Shown: positions 1 to 13,888, counted from the stretch's first letter. The stretch is 64,000 nucleotides of DNA from Monosporascus cannonballus (GCA_004154925.1 QJNS01000199.1:62001-126000), one strand, 5' to 3'. Notes: generated by a model from the sequence alone, not told the origin. Program-made: numbers and translations.

Positions 1-491
1 AGATTGTCGAGGCGACGATGGCGGAGACGTCAGTTCTGATTGATCCGACAGGGCGGATGCTGGTGACTCAAACGAGTTCCTGACGGTGTCCTGTGAAGCG
101 AGACTAGAGTCACAAGTCGACTCATGGTCTCGACGAGAGCTGCTGGCTGTTTAGACGATATCAAGGATATATTTTACTTAACGGGGTCCGTATCACTGCG
201 CATGGGAGGGACTCACATGTAGTTCTGTGACACCGGCGCTGATGCCGTGCTTTCCACGTCAACGTCCATGTCATCAAATCTCACGATGATCTCGGATTCT
301 GCTCTAGGTGTCCCCCGTGAGGTGGAGTGTTCGGTGCGATGAGAGTGTTCGATATCTCTTATTTTGGCTACGTCTCCCGAAGCCAGTATAGATTCTAGGT
401 GCAGGTCTAACTCCTCCGGATTCCCCAGTGGGACCGGTCCAATATCGTTTCCCTCCGCCAACAACAAGGTGGTCTCCTGAGCAGTTGTCAT
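1..491 (-). CDS. 5' part of an unrecognised gene, cut by the left edge
   Basis: Two exons are supported: 217-491 and <1-142, joined across a 74-nt intron (143-216) with a GTGAGT donor. The start is the ATG at 489-491. The join gives one uninterrupted reading frame of about 139 residues that is acidic and then rich in Ser/Pro (motifs such as SPASALSD and LTSPPSSP), typical of disordered N-termini of fungal regulatory proteins. No domain is visible in the part present and I do not recognise the family. The gene continues beyond base 1. That an ORF survives the splice and the coding-like composition continues to the edge is the main argument that it is real. Confidence 0.5.
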
Positions 492-1830
492 AGCTCATAG
501 GCTCCGGGTCCGTTATGGGGGGAGAGAGACAGGCATCGGTAGAGGGATTTTGATTCGGGCCGGGATGCTCAACTTGTCCGTTATGTGCCTTCTGAGTTGC
601 TTGATATTGCCCCAGGTTATATCCCATTGTATGCAGGAAATGTTACCGAGAATGCATCTCGATTGGATACAAAGGGCCTATCAAGTCTTGTCAGCCATAT
701 GAGTTCGATGAGGTATGAGTAAAGGCGGTTCATCCGATTGATCATACGGTAACTCTCTTGAAGATACATCACAAGGTAGGTAGGGATCGGAATGAGACGG
801 TACCGTACCTTTTTCGGCATAGAACCCAAATTACGGGCTAATCAATTTCTGATTCTGGAATGGGGGCTAGACTGGCTACTTGATTATAAGAGAGTAAATG
901 AGAGTAATTACACGGACGTTTGGTCGAGAGCTCTCGATGTTATTGATCAATGGCTTTATACACCATAAAATATAGGGATACAAATAGGTACGGTGTATGA
1001 CCCTTATTAGATGAATTTATGTACAGCAGATGGAGGGGTCCTGCATTCAAACCCCCATCCATGTGTGTGCAGTAGTAGGTAATACTTCCGACCCTGGAGT
1101 TGAGAAGTCGTCCAGTAACTCTGATGTCCTTGCGTTGCACGTGACTGCCGCTGACTCGCTACCCACTGTTGACCACTATATGCAATGTTCTTAGCGTTTT
1201 AATACGCCAGTAACAATAGCCTCCTACCTACTCACCAGGTAGGTTACCCTAGTGGTGACAACTTCCCGTCAACGGCAGTGAAGAAACCTCCGAGGATGTC
1301 TCGTCGCAGATATTCTACCTGGCGTTGCGTTTACATAGCGTCTGCCTGCTTGCATGCGGGTTCTGGTTACGAAGTATATCAATACGCCTGTATAGTCAAA
1401 ACCCATACAAGCCGATCGAATCGAGGCATGCTGCATTGTTCATCCAGTTACCAGACGGCCTATGGAATGTTCATGGCTTATCGACCCTACATCACAAAAT
1501 GTGTCTGATGCTTCCTCTTCAATTACCTTCGGTTTCGTTCTCGGTGACTGGGAGCCGTCGGCCCGGAATGCTTATGTACGGTTAAGTAGCCGTTGCCTTT
1601 TGGAACCACGGCAGGATCGTTGTCACTGTCGGTGATAGCGGAGCTGTTATCATATTCGATCGTGATTAGGTCGTCACTTTTAATGGGACAACAGGTCTCC
1701 CCATTTACAAGTCAATCTATAGCAGCACTTTCGACATACAAATCCGTCCCCTATCAGGTCAAAGGCCGTCCCACAGCGGTCGTCGAGAATGTGCACGGGG
1801 GTCGATAATCGGTATACGTCAGGTACGATA
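492..1830. other. Intergenic, no gene seen
   Basis: Only short ORFs without recognisable sequence occur here. Nothing resembling an RNA gene or a repeat family was seen. Part of it must serve as promoter of the left-edge gene and as the 3' end of VPS33. Confidence 0.4.
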
Positions 1831-4285
1831 TTACAGAGTGGGTATGGAGGCATCTCGATGAGACGCCGAGGGGGGAACCGGTGACTGCCGCGTTTCCTCT
1901 CGCATGAATGATTCCTTTTCCACGGCCGCATCCATCATTCTCTTTCCGCTAATTATCGATGTGGTGCAGATCACAATATTTCGGCGTCCTAAAAAATGCG
2001 AGGTCCATCAGCACACGAATGGCATAGCGAATGCTATAACGCCTAGAATACTTGGACATACCCTCTTCCTGTTTGGCGATGAACCGTAACGCCGCGATCT
2101 CGGTGAAAGTGATACCACCCACAAATACCACAAATACTGTCTTCTTTTCGCCGCCTCCAGACAGAAGTGCCCTTGCCTTGACCGCTTTGTCTTCGCCTTT
2201 CTGTGCTTCATCGAAGGTCTGACCACGTGCGTGTTTGACCGCCTCGTCGAAACCTCGCCACCCTTGCGCACCGCCTCCTGCGGTTGCACCTGCACCTGTG
2301 ATACCGCTGCCTCGTGTGATGGAGAGAATGTATTGTTTCTGCAGGATGCATTGGATCAGTCGAATTGAAAGCGGCGCATACCCGCTGTAGACATATGCTA
2401 TGTCGTTCGGGTTCTGCTCGTTTACTTCGTCGATGATCAGGCGGAGCTGTTTGCGCAAGTAAGTGTAATTGGTCTTAGTACCCGTAGCAGGCCCCGACCC
2501 TGGCATCGGTATCATGCTGGCCATGGGGGATGCTCGCGACAGGAACAACTGGAGTTTTTCGAGGTTGTGTAGTGTCAGTAGGTGCTGGTATCCATAGCCT
2601 TGTAGAACCAATCGTCTGAAATGGTCGAAATCCTTGGACTTGATGCCAGAGATGCACGAATATATGCACAATAGACGCAGAATATCAGGCAATGGTGTGT
2701 CTCTGGCGATGAGCTCTTCGATCGCATCGAACTGTGAGCTTGGATCTGCACCAGCAGCGAGGTTTTGCTGCACTTCCAATAGGCGACTGAACTGGTCGCT
2801 CTGTGTATGCTTCATAATCTCTTCGGCTAGACCGGTGTGGATCTTCAAGCTCTGCTGTTCAGCCTGGTAGCCAGGCAGTTTCTTCACGAAGTCCTTGAGT
2901 TCTGCGGTAGTCTTAGAGGTGTGTCGGCTCTCGTAGTCGTTTTGTAAACGCCGTGCCACTTTATTTAGTAAAGTACCGACTATTGCGAAGTTCGTATCGC
3001 GCAGTCCGTCATATAACTTATCAGAAGAGTCCAGTTGGATCTTGCGTTTTCTCGAGGCGGTGCCGGCTACAGCAGCGCTTTGTGAAGTGCTCTGTGAGGA
3101 TGACTGAGGGGGGGGTCCGACGATGGTGGAATCAACATCGGTTTGGTTATTCTGAATGCCAAAAACTTCATCGATGAGGCCCTCATACGTCAACTGAGTG
3201 AGTAAAGGCGTAACAAAATCAACCTCGCGGTCTATTATGATGGCACTCTCACTGGTGTTACTTGGCGTAAGCCCGGCTTTGATGGTCTCACTTGTATCTT
3301 CTCCAGCTAGAATCTCTTGTCGCATCCGCAACAGGAGTTCTGCCACGCGCTTCGCATTATCACCTTTGCCAACAACTCGGGGGAAGAGGCCATGCTTGGA
3401 CTGGATTCCCATCAAAGCCTTAGCCATTAAGAAGTTTGGAGTGGCGTCCTTGTTAATATAGAGGTCCCGGAAGGAGTCTTCGAGCTCGAGCGATAGGACA
3501 TCTCGTTCGAGTGGGAAAAAATACAGAGGCAGCTCGGCGATACTCACATCGCCCAGCACCCCAGCCTCCTCCAGTAACTTGTCAGAAACTAGAGTCCGGC
3601 GGGGTACCCAGAAGATGTGGAATTCATGACCCGTCTGGCTCTCACGCTGAAGTCGTTTCAACTGCTCTATTGAGATGTCAGCATGTTATGATAGCATCTA
3701 ATACATTTTCAAGTAGCCTAAAAGACGCTATAGGTCATGCTGATGCAATGTTCTTCATCTCGGGCAATATTGACTGACAACGCGAAGTGGGATGCGAGCT
3801 TCATGATGTCTACTGAATGCCCGTGCTCTACATGTACGGCTCGGACGGACGAGGATGCCATGAATATACGCGTATCAGGGAGGCAAATGGGTAAATATAT
3901 GTAGCTAACCTGCGATTGATTGGGCGTGACGGGCGCACTCGCCCCGTGCCATGAAGACGACATTCCGCTGACTCGTGTCGGCATTGTTGTTTTCTAGGAA
4001 GAAGAACTTGTCGACGCCATAATCTTGCAAGGTTGAGACCTTGACAACCGCACCGAGTGGACCAGCCAAACTACGGTCGATAACGAGGTTCTTCTTGCCG
4101 CGGACCTAGAAGAGGTGTCTCGTCAGGTGATGTAGATCAATACTATAGCAACAGAGTGCGCATCGCGACGGCGGAAATTTCGAGGTTAGGTTGGTTGCCT
4201 TACGTACGCTTTCTAAGAGATAGAGAAGGTCTTTCCGAGCCTTGTCTCTAATGTGTTCAACGTCAAACCCCACATGAGGAACCAT
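1831..4285 (-). CDS. VPS33: Vps33, Sec1/Munc18-family subunit of HOPS/CORVET
   Basis: Sec1/Munc18 protein of the HOPS and CORVET tethering complexes, which chaperones SNARE assembly at endosomes and vacuole. Exons: 4208-4285, 3910-4105, 2062-3666, 1831-1988; 2037 nt, 678 aa. The start MVPHVGFD and the first-intron junction ES|VRGKKNL follow the family. The SM core is in exon 3 (e.g. IIIDREVDFVTPLLTQLTYE, followed by a low-complexity Ser/Gln stretch usual in fungal Vps33). The last intron (1989-2061) hides the conserved C-terminal segment RRNIVICTTSIISG; without splicing the frame runs into an unrelated tail and stops at 1949. The intron at 3667-3909 (243 nt) is long for this window. It lies just downstream, in the same orientation, of the UBE2W-like gene, about 1 kb apart. 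Identification is confident; exact ends of the long intron are inferred from frame and homology. Confidence 0.9.
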
Positions 4286-5308
4286 CGTGAGCTCTTCATG
4301 GGGGTGGTATTGATGTGTGTTAACAGGAAAGGTTGGGCAGATTATAGCTCCGGGCCACCAGCTGCTCGGTCGCTCTGTAGTGCGGAATCATCGTCCCTGG
4401 CACGCAAGATATTCCGCCGACGCATATTGCCCGTTGACGTGGGTGGGGTCTACACATACGTACCTAATAAGTACTTTGTACCTAAGCGTCCTAGCCCTGA
4501 GCACCTGCATGTGGACAGTCCTTCAAAGTCTCTGGCTCCACCCGCTTGTCGGCAAGGCGGCCGTTTAGCTAGGATGCAGCGAGACGTCACACTTCCAGGG
4601 GTCTTCAGGTGTCCTAGGCACCTTATCAAATGACCCCGCATTTTCAATCCATCCACGGTGTGTGATTGAAGGCAGGGCAACATGCTCAGCGAAGCCTGCT
4701 AACTCAGTTGTTGATTTCAAGACGGCTTTCGAGTAGGCGGCACTTCAGTCAGCAAGGAAGTGGCGAGATGGCATCGGATTATGACTATTCCTATAAGTAT
4801 CAGCGGAATACAACATGTAGGTCTACACACTGAATATACCCGCCGTATCATCCAGTCCTCACTCTCGACAACCTCAAGAACTTCGCATGACATCGGAAGT
4901 GCAAATCACAACATCGCTGGTTCCGCTGATTTGTGAGGATAGATTGGAATGAGCAAGCACATGCTCATTGTTCTGCAGCCTCCGTAGTAGCCTACCATAC
5001 CTAGGTAATTCCATTCACATCACGTGCTTGGAGGTCACTCATACCACGAGCTCCCATCCTGAGATTAGAGGACTGTCCACCCCATCTCGCCTACCCAGAG
5101 TGGACGGTATCGTAGGCCAAGCGTTCTTTTCCGTTCGCGTCGTATGGGGAATCATGCAAGACCCAATTCCGAAAAGGGAACAACTCCCATCACAGTTCAG
5201 TAGTCGAGCTCTGCCCAATCTGATGCATGCAAATCCATAATGCCCAACCGTATGCGCAACTCCAAAGCCAGAAACCTACACGGTCAAATTCGTCATTCAA
5301 CGTATACG
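4286..5308. other. Intergenic between VPS33 and UBE2W-like gene
   Basis: No supported gene. It must contain the VPS33 promoter and the 3' UTR of the E2 gene. Short ORFs on both strands show no family signature. Confidence 0.4.
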
Positions 5309-5902
5309 TCATACGGTGTTGTCGTGGTAATAGAAGTCGATATCTCTAGGGCGTAGACGGTTCGCCCGCACGAATTCCTCGTCTCCCGGCGGTCGTTCAT
5401 TCTTGGTATTCCCCGTCAACATGCTCTGGATGCTCATGCATACGCTCTCGACACTCTGCACCGGGCTCCATCCCTGATTCCCAAGCAGGTCGAGGCATAT
5501 GATCCCGTTCGAGTAGATGTGAGGATGCATGGGTATCTGCCTGTTCTCCAGCTTCACGAACGTAACCTCCGGTGGCTCTACGTGTTTGAATTGTACGTCA
5601 GTTTGCCCAACTCTCAAGCACCATCGGACAGGTGCACCTACCGATCGGGTACTTGTCGTTGAATTTGAATTTCAGCCGATACGTCTGGCCCGCGTATATG
5701 GGATTCTGGTCGAGCACTTGTATATCAAGGTACCACTCCTCTAGATTGTCGGCAGAGACGAGAGTTATGCCGGGCGGTATGCTGTTGTTGATCTGGACAC
5801 AATCACATCTATATTAATATCCAGGAAACATGGCGCGCACGCATAGAGCAAACTCACCTTAGATAACTCCTTGGTGAGTCTCTTGGCACCTAAACCCGCC
5901 AT
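5309..5902 (-). CDS. UBE2W: UBE2W-type ubiquitin-conjugating enzyme E2
   Basis: E2 enzyme of the UBE2W type, a family known for ubiquitylating protein N-termini rather than lysines. Exons: 5858-5902, 5642-5792, 5309-5577; 465 nt, 154 aa, essentially only a UBC domain. The usual HPN tripeptide is replaced by the family hallmark HPHIYSNG (residues 83-90), followed by the catalytic Cys93 in IICLDLL. The C-terminal YYHDNTV matches the short UBE2W tail (metazoan members end WWYHDD...). Introns are 65 and 64 nt; the second joins YPI to EPPEV and removes an in-frame-looking stretch with a spurious Met. Expression should be independent of VPS33, which has its own start about 1 kb further along. Family assignment is strong; the N-terminal-ubiquitylation role is inferred from the family. 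Confidence 0.9.
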
Positions 5903-7612
5903 TGTCGCAACTTGTGGCCGAACAGAATAGCTATAGAGCCCGTGATAGGTTGGAAGACGGAAGCGAGAGGGGATCGCGAATTGGAGGAACAGGCCGACCA
6001 GGTTGGTCTATTGTCGGGTGCTAACTGAATTCGAATGTCTGTTACTGGATTAGGCGCAATACTGGGACGAGTAAACACATCATTTAAGCGGCACAATCAC
6101 GAGAATGCACCTATATGGCAGCACACTACCAGAGGTAGGTAACGAACGCAGACGTGTGAGAACAATGATGATACCTTCGCGAGCCGTCAGGGTGGATCTA
6201 GGTCTTTCGTGTCCGATCAGGTACTGCAGAGTGGTACAGCTTCCTGTTGGTTCTAGGTAATGTAGGTAAAAGTAGGTAGGTACGAAATATGGTTGGCGCA
6301 TTTATGGAAGACTCCAACTGGAGGAGGTGCCCCCGCAGGGATGGGATGCACTGAAGCACTTAGCGTGGGCAGGTATCTGTTGAAAGTCTCATAGGAAAAC
6401 AATCTAAATAAATTGGGCCATCTAATAAATCATATGTTTAAGTACACAGATATGTTTACCAGGTAAGTTTGACAATGCTGGGAATCGATACTTGATATTG
6501 CAGAACTTCAACAAAATCTTTGGATAGAATCACTGGGAAATACGCTAGCTATCGACCTATGTATTTTCAACTATCACTGATACCTATGTAAAACACCTAT
6601 CGAATTTGCGTACACTATAGCATAGCGCTCAGCCACACTTGCTTGGTATCAATCATTCTCTTTAACGCTTGCTAGCTCAAGCTGGCTGGTTCTAATGGAT
6701 GGTAACAATCACTCTTCGGCGCAGGAAAGTGCTTATGATATTGTACTAAGAAGCAACCACAACCTGGTGGTAATTTGAGCCTTGTATAGCCACCGATTGG
6801 GTTGCAACCGGAGTCAGGGTTTTTCTCTTGATATCGCGAACGCCGGTGATTGTGATGAGGGAACCCGAACGCTTAGGAAGATGACCCACTACCAACACAC
6901 CAATCATTTTACACGCAGCGGCCCACACTGCGGCTGAGCAATTACTGACCCTCCATGCTGCTTGCTAAATCACATGTGCAGGTACGATACCTACGCCATA
7001 TTATATAGTGCATTCGGCCAGACGAAGCCGTAAATATGTACATACAACTAATCAGGCAGTTTCAACTACAAGAGCTATGTGGGGACGCATGTATGTGTTA
7101 CCTCCCGGATCCCGACTCAGCCTGGCCCCTACGTGCATGTAATACATACAGTTCCAACACACCCCTCCTCGGACGTAAAATGAGTACCTGGTACGGATCT
7201 ACAAAGGGTAATCCAACTGTCCACCTATCGTACCGTGTACCCCGTATCGAAGGTGTCCTCGAACAATAGCGCAGTCTAATAGCTCTAATGTCCGGCGCAA
7301 ATATCAAAGGGGGGCGTATTCACGGAAGAGGTCCTGTATTCCACTCACTTATTATATAATGTGCGTACATGTCCTCCTTGCTTGTCAAATCGTGGTGCCT
7401 CTTGAAACCTGGTGGTACACAACCTCAGAAGCGATTCAATAGAGCTCTAACATTAAAGATACGAGTTGGTGGTGCCTTATTTGGAAAATACGCTTCCCCA
7501 TTGACCCCTCACTCTACTTATTTAGAATCATAGGGGCAGAGGGGCCGCCCTCTCACTTCACCTAAAGGAGGGGCTCTCTCTACCCTTACATACGCGGTAC
7601 TCTTACCGCCGA
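5903..7612. other. Intergenic, no gene seen
   Basis: A moderately A/T-rich, gene-free stretch between the divergently oriented UBE2W-like (-) and cmkB (+) genes. Only short, unconvincing ORFs are present. Confidence 0.4.
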
Positions 7613-7895
7613 TATAAACTGTTTTGCACCCAACTTTCCCCTGGCCCAGCGGAAGCCTTGCGGCCTCTCATACACCTTTTTCTTTCTTTCTTTCCTCTAC
7701 CTTTACGCGATCCTCAGCCGGTTTTCCGCTTTACCTCCTTCATCTACATCCATTTGAGTCCCAGGAGGGTCTAAAGCATCATCATCCACCGCATCCCCCC
7801 TACCTACTGCAAGCCGCCGTCCAATTGCAAGCCCCTTCCCACTTACACAGCCTTTACCCATTCCCTACCTCGCCCAACCACGGCCCGACGTGACG
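7613..7895 (+). promoter_or_regulatory. Putative cmkB core promoter and pyrimidine-rich leader
   Basis: A TATAAA box lies at 7613-7618, followed by an unusually C/T-rich stretch up to the cmkB start at 7896. Pyrimidine-rich tracts near transcription starts are common in filamentous fungi. Transcription start is inferred, not seen. Confidence 0.35.
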
Positions 7896-9512
<1,617 letters not shown>

Positions 9513-10695
9513 GAGGAGATCGGCGCATGAGCTCCAGGACAGCCCCACGGATGAGACCCCAAATGAAGTCGACGGGAGGAAGGGTTCGAAGCTAAGTTAC
9601 GTTATAAGTCAGGGGGGCTTTGCAGGACACGGCGTGGAATCTCACAACATCCCATTGTCCCTCGCGTTTGACAATACTAATGGCACTGGACGCGGCTCTT
9701 TCTCTTTTTCAAGTATGTGATGCTAGCCTCTGTCGGATATTCTTTTCGGGCATGTTGTGCACGCAGGCGTCACGGGGTTAGTTTGGTCAGGAGTGGTTCC
9801 AGATAAAGTCGCGCAGGCAAATTCAAGAGGGTTTCTGACGTGAAGGGCGAGGCAGCTTCCAGGTGATCAACAAAGGTCCCTTACAAGGGAGGTAATTGAA
9901 TTAGCTTTGTTGTTCGTACGGGAGTTATTGTTGTATACGCTAAGGTATAGGAGTAGGTAGGTAGGTGAGTAATTCTACGAGGCATCGATCCAATGCAATC
10001 AATCGCATTAGAATGCGACAGGTATCAATCAAATCAGCTGTTCCAAAGCACTGCTCCGCCCCCGACCTCTCCCTTCCCCCCTCTTCTGTTGCTCTGCCGC
10101 CCACACACGTTATTAGACGTCGGGAAGCGGTAAGATAGATATGAAAATGAATTAGATGGCCGGCCGTTTCTCCCCTGTCGTCATGTAGATTCGTCACCCA
10201 CGGCCCTGGTATACGGGTGGGGCGGTGGTGTTCCCTCGGTCGTTGTCGTCCGTTCATGTAATCGAAGATCTGCCTCTCTCTTTCTCTCGTAAGGGTTGGG
10301 GTATAATATGAACTAAATGCAAAATAGCCGGAATGACCCGGTGCCAAGGCGGAAAGATTAGACAAATAGGTAGGTAGTGGGTGGGGAGATAGGCCCGTAG
10401 ATAAATAAGTGTGATGGTGAATAGGTTGCTGGATGCATAAGGTAGGTAGGCATGTCGATAGTTATAGGTGGACGAGTAGGCAGGTAGATGAGTAGATGGC
10501 TAAGCGGCGAAGAGTTTCTTCGAACCCCGACGAGGGGTAAAAGAAAAATTAAGAAAAGAATTTAAAGGAGGCACGGGCGTATCCGAGCCGCGCATGGGGA
10601 ACGGGGAACACGAGGGGCAAGCAAGGCAAATATGCAAGGCCGGTCGAGCTCAAGCCTCCCATCCCACCCGTCCCGTCTCGCCCCACCCCCCCGGC
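9513..10695. other. Convergent intergenic region with TAGG microsatellites
   Basis: Lies between the 3' ends of cmkB (+) and the 725-aa orphan (-). Repeated TAGG runs occur near 9953, 10365 and 10441. No gene or strong ORF was found. Confidence 0.4.
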
Positions 10696-12873
10696 TCAGG
10701 CGCCCGGCGCACCGAGCTCGCCGAGCACCCGCTCCCGAAGGGCCTCGTACCGGCGGCCGTCGAAGCGCTTGCGCTGCCAGCCGGCGGCCCGCAGGCGCTC
10801 GATGCGCTGCTGCAGGGCCTCGTCGCGGTCGCGGCCGCGGGTGGAGGACGCCGCCGAGCCCGGGCGCGAGTAGGCCGACATGCTAGTCCCCGGGCGCGAG
10901 TACGGGGTGCCGGGCGTCGTCGGCAGCGGCGGCGGGTAGAACGACGCGCTGGTTCCCGGCCGGGACGACGAGTGGGACGACGAGTACGGCGAGTACGGCG
11001 CGGGCGAGCCGCAGGATATCGACGAGGAGCGCCCGATGGCACCCACGTTCGTGTTGATGGTGGGCTGTGGCCTGCCGCTGCGGCCGTGGCTGTTGAGGGG
11101 GCGGCTCTGCCATCCGGAAGAAGGCGCCGGGCTTGCGGCGCGGTGGGGTGAGGCTGCCCTGCTGCTGCTGCTGCTCTGCGCCTCTGCTGGCTTTTCCGTC
11201 TCCTCCCTCGCGGGGGTCTCCGAACGCGGCGGGGAATCCGCCTCTTCGTCCCCGGCGGCCGTGGCACTGGGTCTACGGGTGTATCGGTCCTCGGTTTCGG
11301 TCTCGACTCCGGAACGAGAAGTTTCAGGCATAGCTACCGCCGCCGCCGACTCCCCTAGCTCTATAGAGTTCTTCCGAGGAATCGTCGCGGGGACGGCAGT
11401 GACGGGGGCGGTGACCACTGCCGCCGGCAGACAGGGCGCCTCGGACGCCTCATCGGAGACGTCGAGCAGCTCGTCCACGGCCTCGCGATGCCGGCGGATC
11501 TGCGACTGCAGGGCCGAGAGCTGCGTGCACACGCGGCTCTGGGACCGCGCCTGCAGGAAGGCGTCCAGGTCGAAGTGGTGGCCGGCGCTGGGGTTGTCGT
11601 TGTCGTTGTGGACGTTGGCGTCAGCGGCCATAGGCTCGTCGTTTGTCGCTGCTGCTGGTGTTATCGGAGTCAGGGTCGGGGTTGTTGTGGTTGCTGGTGA
11701 TGGGGTTATGGTGGTTGAGCTGCTCGATGATGATGATGATGATGATGATAATGGTGGTAGGTCGGTTGTTCGTGACTGCGTTGGCGCGCGCGGCTGCTGG
11801 TTTTCGCGTTGCCTCTGCACCAAAGAGCGCGACCTCGTCGGCGTCGCGGAAACCATGGCTCCGAAGTCAGGGAGTGTCGGCGAATCGAGGTCAGGGAGTG
11901 CCCAGGGGCCGAGGCCGGGGAGCGTCGGGGAGTCGAGCACGGGCTCCCGGGACGGGACGATGGAGACGTGGTTTTCCCAGCCCAGCGTGGGACTGTCGGG
12001 GCGCACGTAGGGGTCGGCGGGCCGCCAAAGGGCATTGGCCTTCTGGATGTCGATGCCGGGCAGCTCGGGTAGCCCCGAGAACGAGACCTTCTTCGTCCTC
12101 TTCGTCGGCTTGACGGGCGGCGCGGCCTCACTCTGCTGGTTGCGCTGCTGGCTCTCGGCCGGCTTGGGGGCGGACGACTCCTCTCCTTCCAGCGAAGAGC
12201 AGAGCGAGGTCCGCGGCGACGAGGCCGCCTCGCTCGCCGTCGAGGCTGTCGAGTCCCGGGAGCTGCCGCTTGAGGAAAACGTGGGCGAGTGCAGGAAGCT
12301 GCTTGCGTTTGGGTCGAAGTTAGAGTTAGAATGGGAGTTAGAGTTCCTGTTCGGATGCGGGTTCGATGGCGCAGGGGCGGACGCCGACACGGAGCGCCTC
12401 TTCTGCACCTTCTCGGCGGCCTCGATCAGCGCAGCCGCGCGGTCGTAGTGCACCCTCGCGTCCCGGAGCAGCTGGGCGCAGGACGGGGCCGATGCCGGCA
12501 GGGCGCGGGCGCCCATATCGAACGACGAGGCCGCGTAGAAGTGCAGGTAGATGCGGTAGACGGGCTCCGGCGATAAGTCCTGCCGCTCCGCTCTCTCAAG
12601 GCTGCCGAGCAGCACACAGCACCGTGTCCAGCATGCGCGGTACTTGCGGCTGAGGTACTTGGACTTGACCTCGCTGGTGACACGGCGCCAGTCCGTAGCC
12701 GTGAGCGGCTGCTGGGGGGGCATGGACTGCGTGCCGGGGGATGGCTGCTCCGGGTGCCCGGGAGACGGCGAACCGGGTGTCGACGACATCCTCTGTGTCG
12801 GACGTAGGGGGGGAGCAACGGCTGCTCGATCGGCCACTATTTGTCGGACGTAGGGGGAGTGGAATTGGTCCAC
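10696..12873 (-). CDS. Disordered orphan protein, 725 aa
   Basis: Single-exon ORF of 725 residues; I do not recognise a named family. After a Pro/Ser-rich leader, residues about 60-160 form a compact, Trp/Cys/Tyr-containing segment (WRRVTSEVKSKYLSRKYRAC and on to a predicted helix ending RAAALIEAAEK) that looks like a small helical, TPR- or MIT-like module. The middle is low-complexity, with several DSPTLP repeats and a poly-Ser run encoded by a TCA microsatellite (11726-11751 on the plus strand). The last about 45 residues (DEALQQRIERLRAAGWQRKR...) are again structured and basic. This helical-head, disordered-middle, conserved-tail layout suggests a scaffold, which is inference. GC-rich codon use produces long spurious antisense ORFs. 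The start at 12873 is the first in-frame Met. Confidence 0.75.
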   Translation of the reverse strand: MDQFHSPYVRQIVADRAAVAPPLRPTQRMSSTPGSPSPGHPEQPSPGTQSMPPQQPLTATDWRRVTSEVKSKYLSRKYRACWTRCCVLLGSLERAERQDLSPEPVYRIYLHFYAASSFDMGARALPASAPSCAQLLRDARVHYDRAAALIEAAEKVQKRRSVSASAPAPSNPHPNRNSNSHSNSNFDPNASSFLHSPTFSSSGSSRDSTASTASEAASSPRTSLCSSLEGEESSAPKPAESQQRNQQSEAAPPVKPTKRTKKVSFSGLPELPGIDIQKANALWRPADPYVRPDSPTLGWENHVSIVPSREPVLDSPTLPGLGPWALPDLDSPTLPDFGAMVSATPTRSRSLVQRQRENQQPRAPTQSRTTDLPPLSSSSSSSSSSSTTITPSPATTTTPTLTPITPAAATNDEPMAADANVHNDNDNPSAGHHFDLDAFLQARSQSRVCTQLSALQSQIRRHREAVDELLDVSDEASEAPCLPAAVVTAPVTAVPATIPRKNSIELGESAAAVAMPETSRSGVETETEDRYTRRPSATAAGDEEADSPPRSETPAREETEKPAEAQSSSSSRAASPHRAASPAPSSGWQSRPLNSHGRSGRPQPTINTNVGAIGRSSSISCGSPAPYSPYSSSHSSSRPGTSASFYPPPLPTTPGTPYSRPGTSMSAYSRPGSAASSTRGRDRDEALQQRIERLRAAGWQRKRFDGRRYEALRERVLGELGAPGA
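11726..11751. repeat. GAT/TCA trinucleotide microsatellite in coding sequence
   Basis: About eight GAT repeats on the plus strand, read as TCA on the minus strand and encoding poly-Ser in the 725-aa orphan. Triplet unit, so length changes keep frame. Confidence 0.85.
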
Positions 12874-13543
12874 TCATCTCTGCCTCGTGTGAAGCGGGTT
12901 TGAACGAGAACGACGGGAGGCGGGTGAACCTGCGCTGAGCTGGATGATTCCACTCTCAATTTCAGGGCACCCGGCGGTAGAGCAAAGATGTCAACCGATA
13001 TATCTGCTCCTCTTCGCCCGAAGGTCGCCTTATAGTCACACCGGTAATGAGACAGCAGCTGGGGCGGGACCTCCAGCACTGACGTCTACCTCAGGCGACG
13101 ACGCAAACAGGCGAATAACGCAAAGTCGCACGCAAGATCCAGCAGGTCCACCGTGAGTGACCACTCGAGCAACAAATGGGAAAGCGAAATTCGTGCAGCG
13201 GTTGAACCAGATAAGGTGCAGCTGGTTGCTGGTGCTACTCGTTGCTTTTGAGTTGCCAGGCGGCGAGAAGTCTGAGACGTGTGCCGGGCGAAGACTGGAA
13301 TGACGATGATATTTTCTTCGTCAACACAGGGCCAACCAGGGACTCGAGAACCTTTTGCGGTTTCAGATGCGAGCGCAGGTTCAAGTGCCTCTCGTCCGAT
13401 TAAGCAAGCGATAAGCAATGCAATTTTGCTGTGGTACACCTCCCTTGTGAGTCGTCGTTCGAAGTTGGGAGATCCTGAGTCAAGCAGATTCCCCGTGCAT
13501 CCCAGGCGACGCCGGTCCGAGGCCTGATAGACGGCCACGTTAG
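12874..13543. other. Intergenic, promoter side of the 725-aa orphan
   Basis: ORFs here on either strand lack recognisable sequence; a 164-codon minus-strand ORF at 13086-13580 looks non-coding in composition. No RNA gene seen. Confidence 0.35.
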
Positions 13544-13888
13544 ATGGTTGACGCTGCTTCTTCGTCCGATAATGTCTCAAAGGAACTAAAGAAGAAGGCC
13601 TACGATGCTGTCACAATAGTAAATAAACAGATGTGCGCAATGCTCGAGCTCAGCCAACCACATGTACGAAAGTGTTTACTTCAATGGATATGGGCAACTA
13701 GAAGGACTCTTGAACAGCGGGTCGGATGGAAGAAAGCAAAGGGGGATATTAAGCTGTCAAAGCAACGCGCTTATGATATGCAACATATAGAGAGTAGCAT
13801 TGCTCAAATATTTCGAAAAGTACTATTTCAAAATACACGACAGAATGGTAAAGACCTACTCGAAATTATCAGGAACCAAAAGGGATGA
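13544..13888 (+). CDS. Doubtful small ORF, 114 aa
   Basis: An intronless ORF whose product is lysine-rich and predicted helical (contains NKQMCAMLELSQPHVRKC). Its A/T-leaning codon use differs from the neighbouring genes. It has no recognisable domain and could be a fragment of a mobile or decayed gene, or simply chance. Included because the amino-acid composition is more protein-like than other ORFs in this stretch. Confidence 0.2.
   Translation: MVDAASSSDNVSKELKKKAYDAVTIVNKQMCAMLELSQPHVRKCLLQWIWATRRTLEQRVGWKKAKGDIKLSKQRAYDMQHIESSIAQIFRKVLFQNTRQNGKDLLEIIRNQKG

Noticed and set aside
11036..12010. 324-codon plus-strand ORF over the 725-aa orphan
   Set aside because: High GC makes antisense frames open; the minus-strand product has better composition and a structured head and tail.
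13086..13580. 164-codon minus-strand ORF
   Set aside because: Composition and lack of any motif suggest chance.
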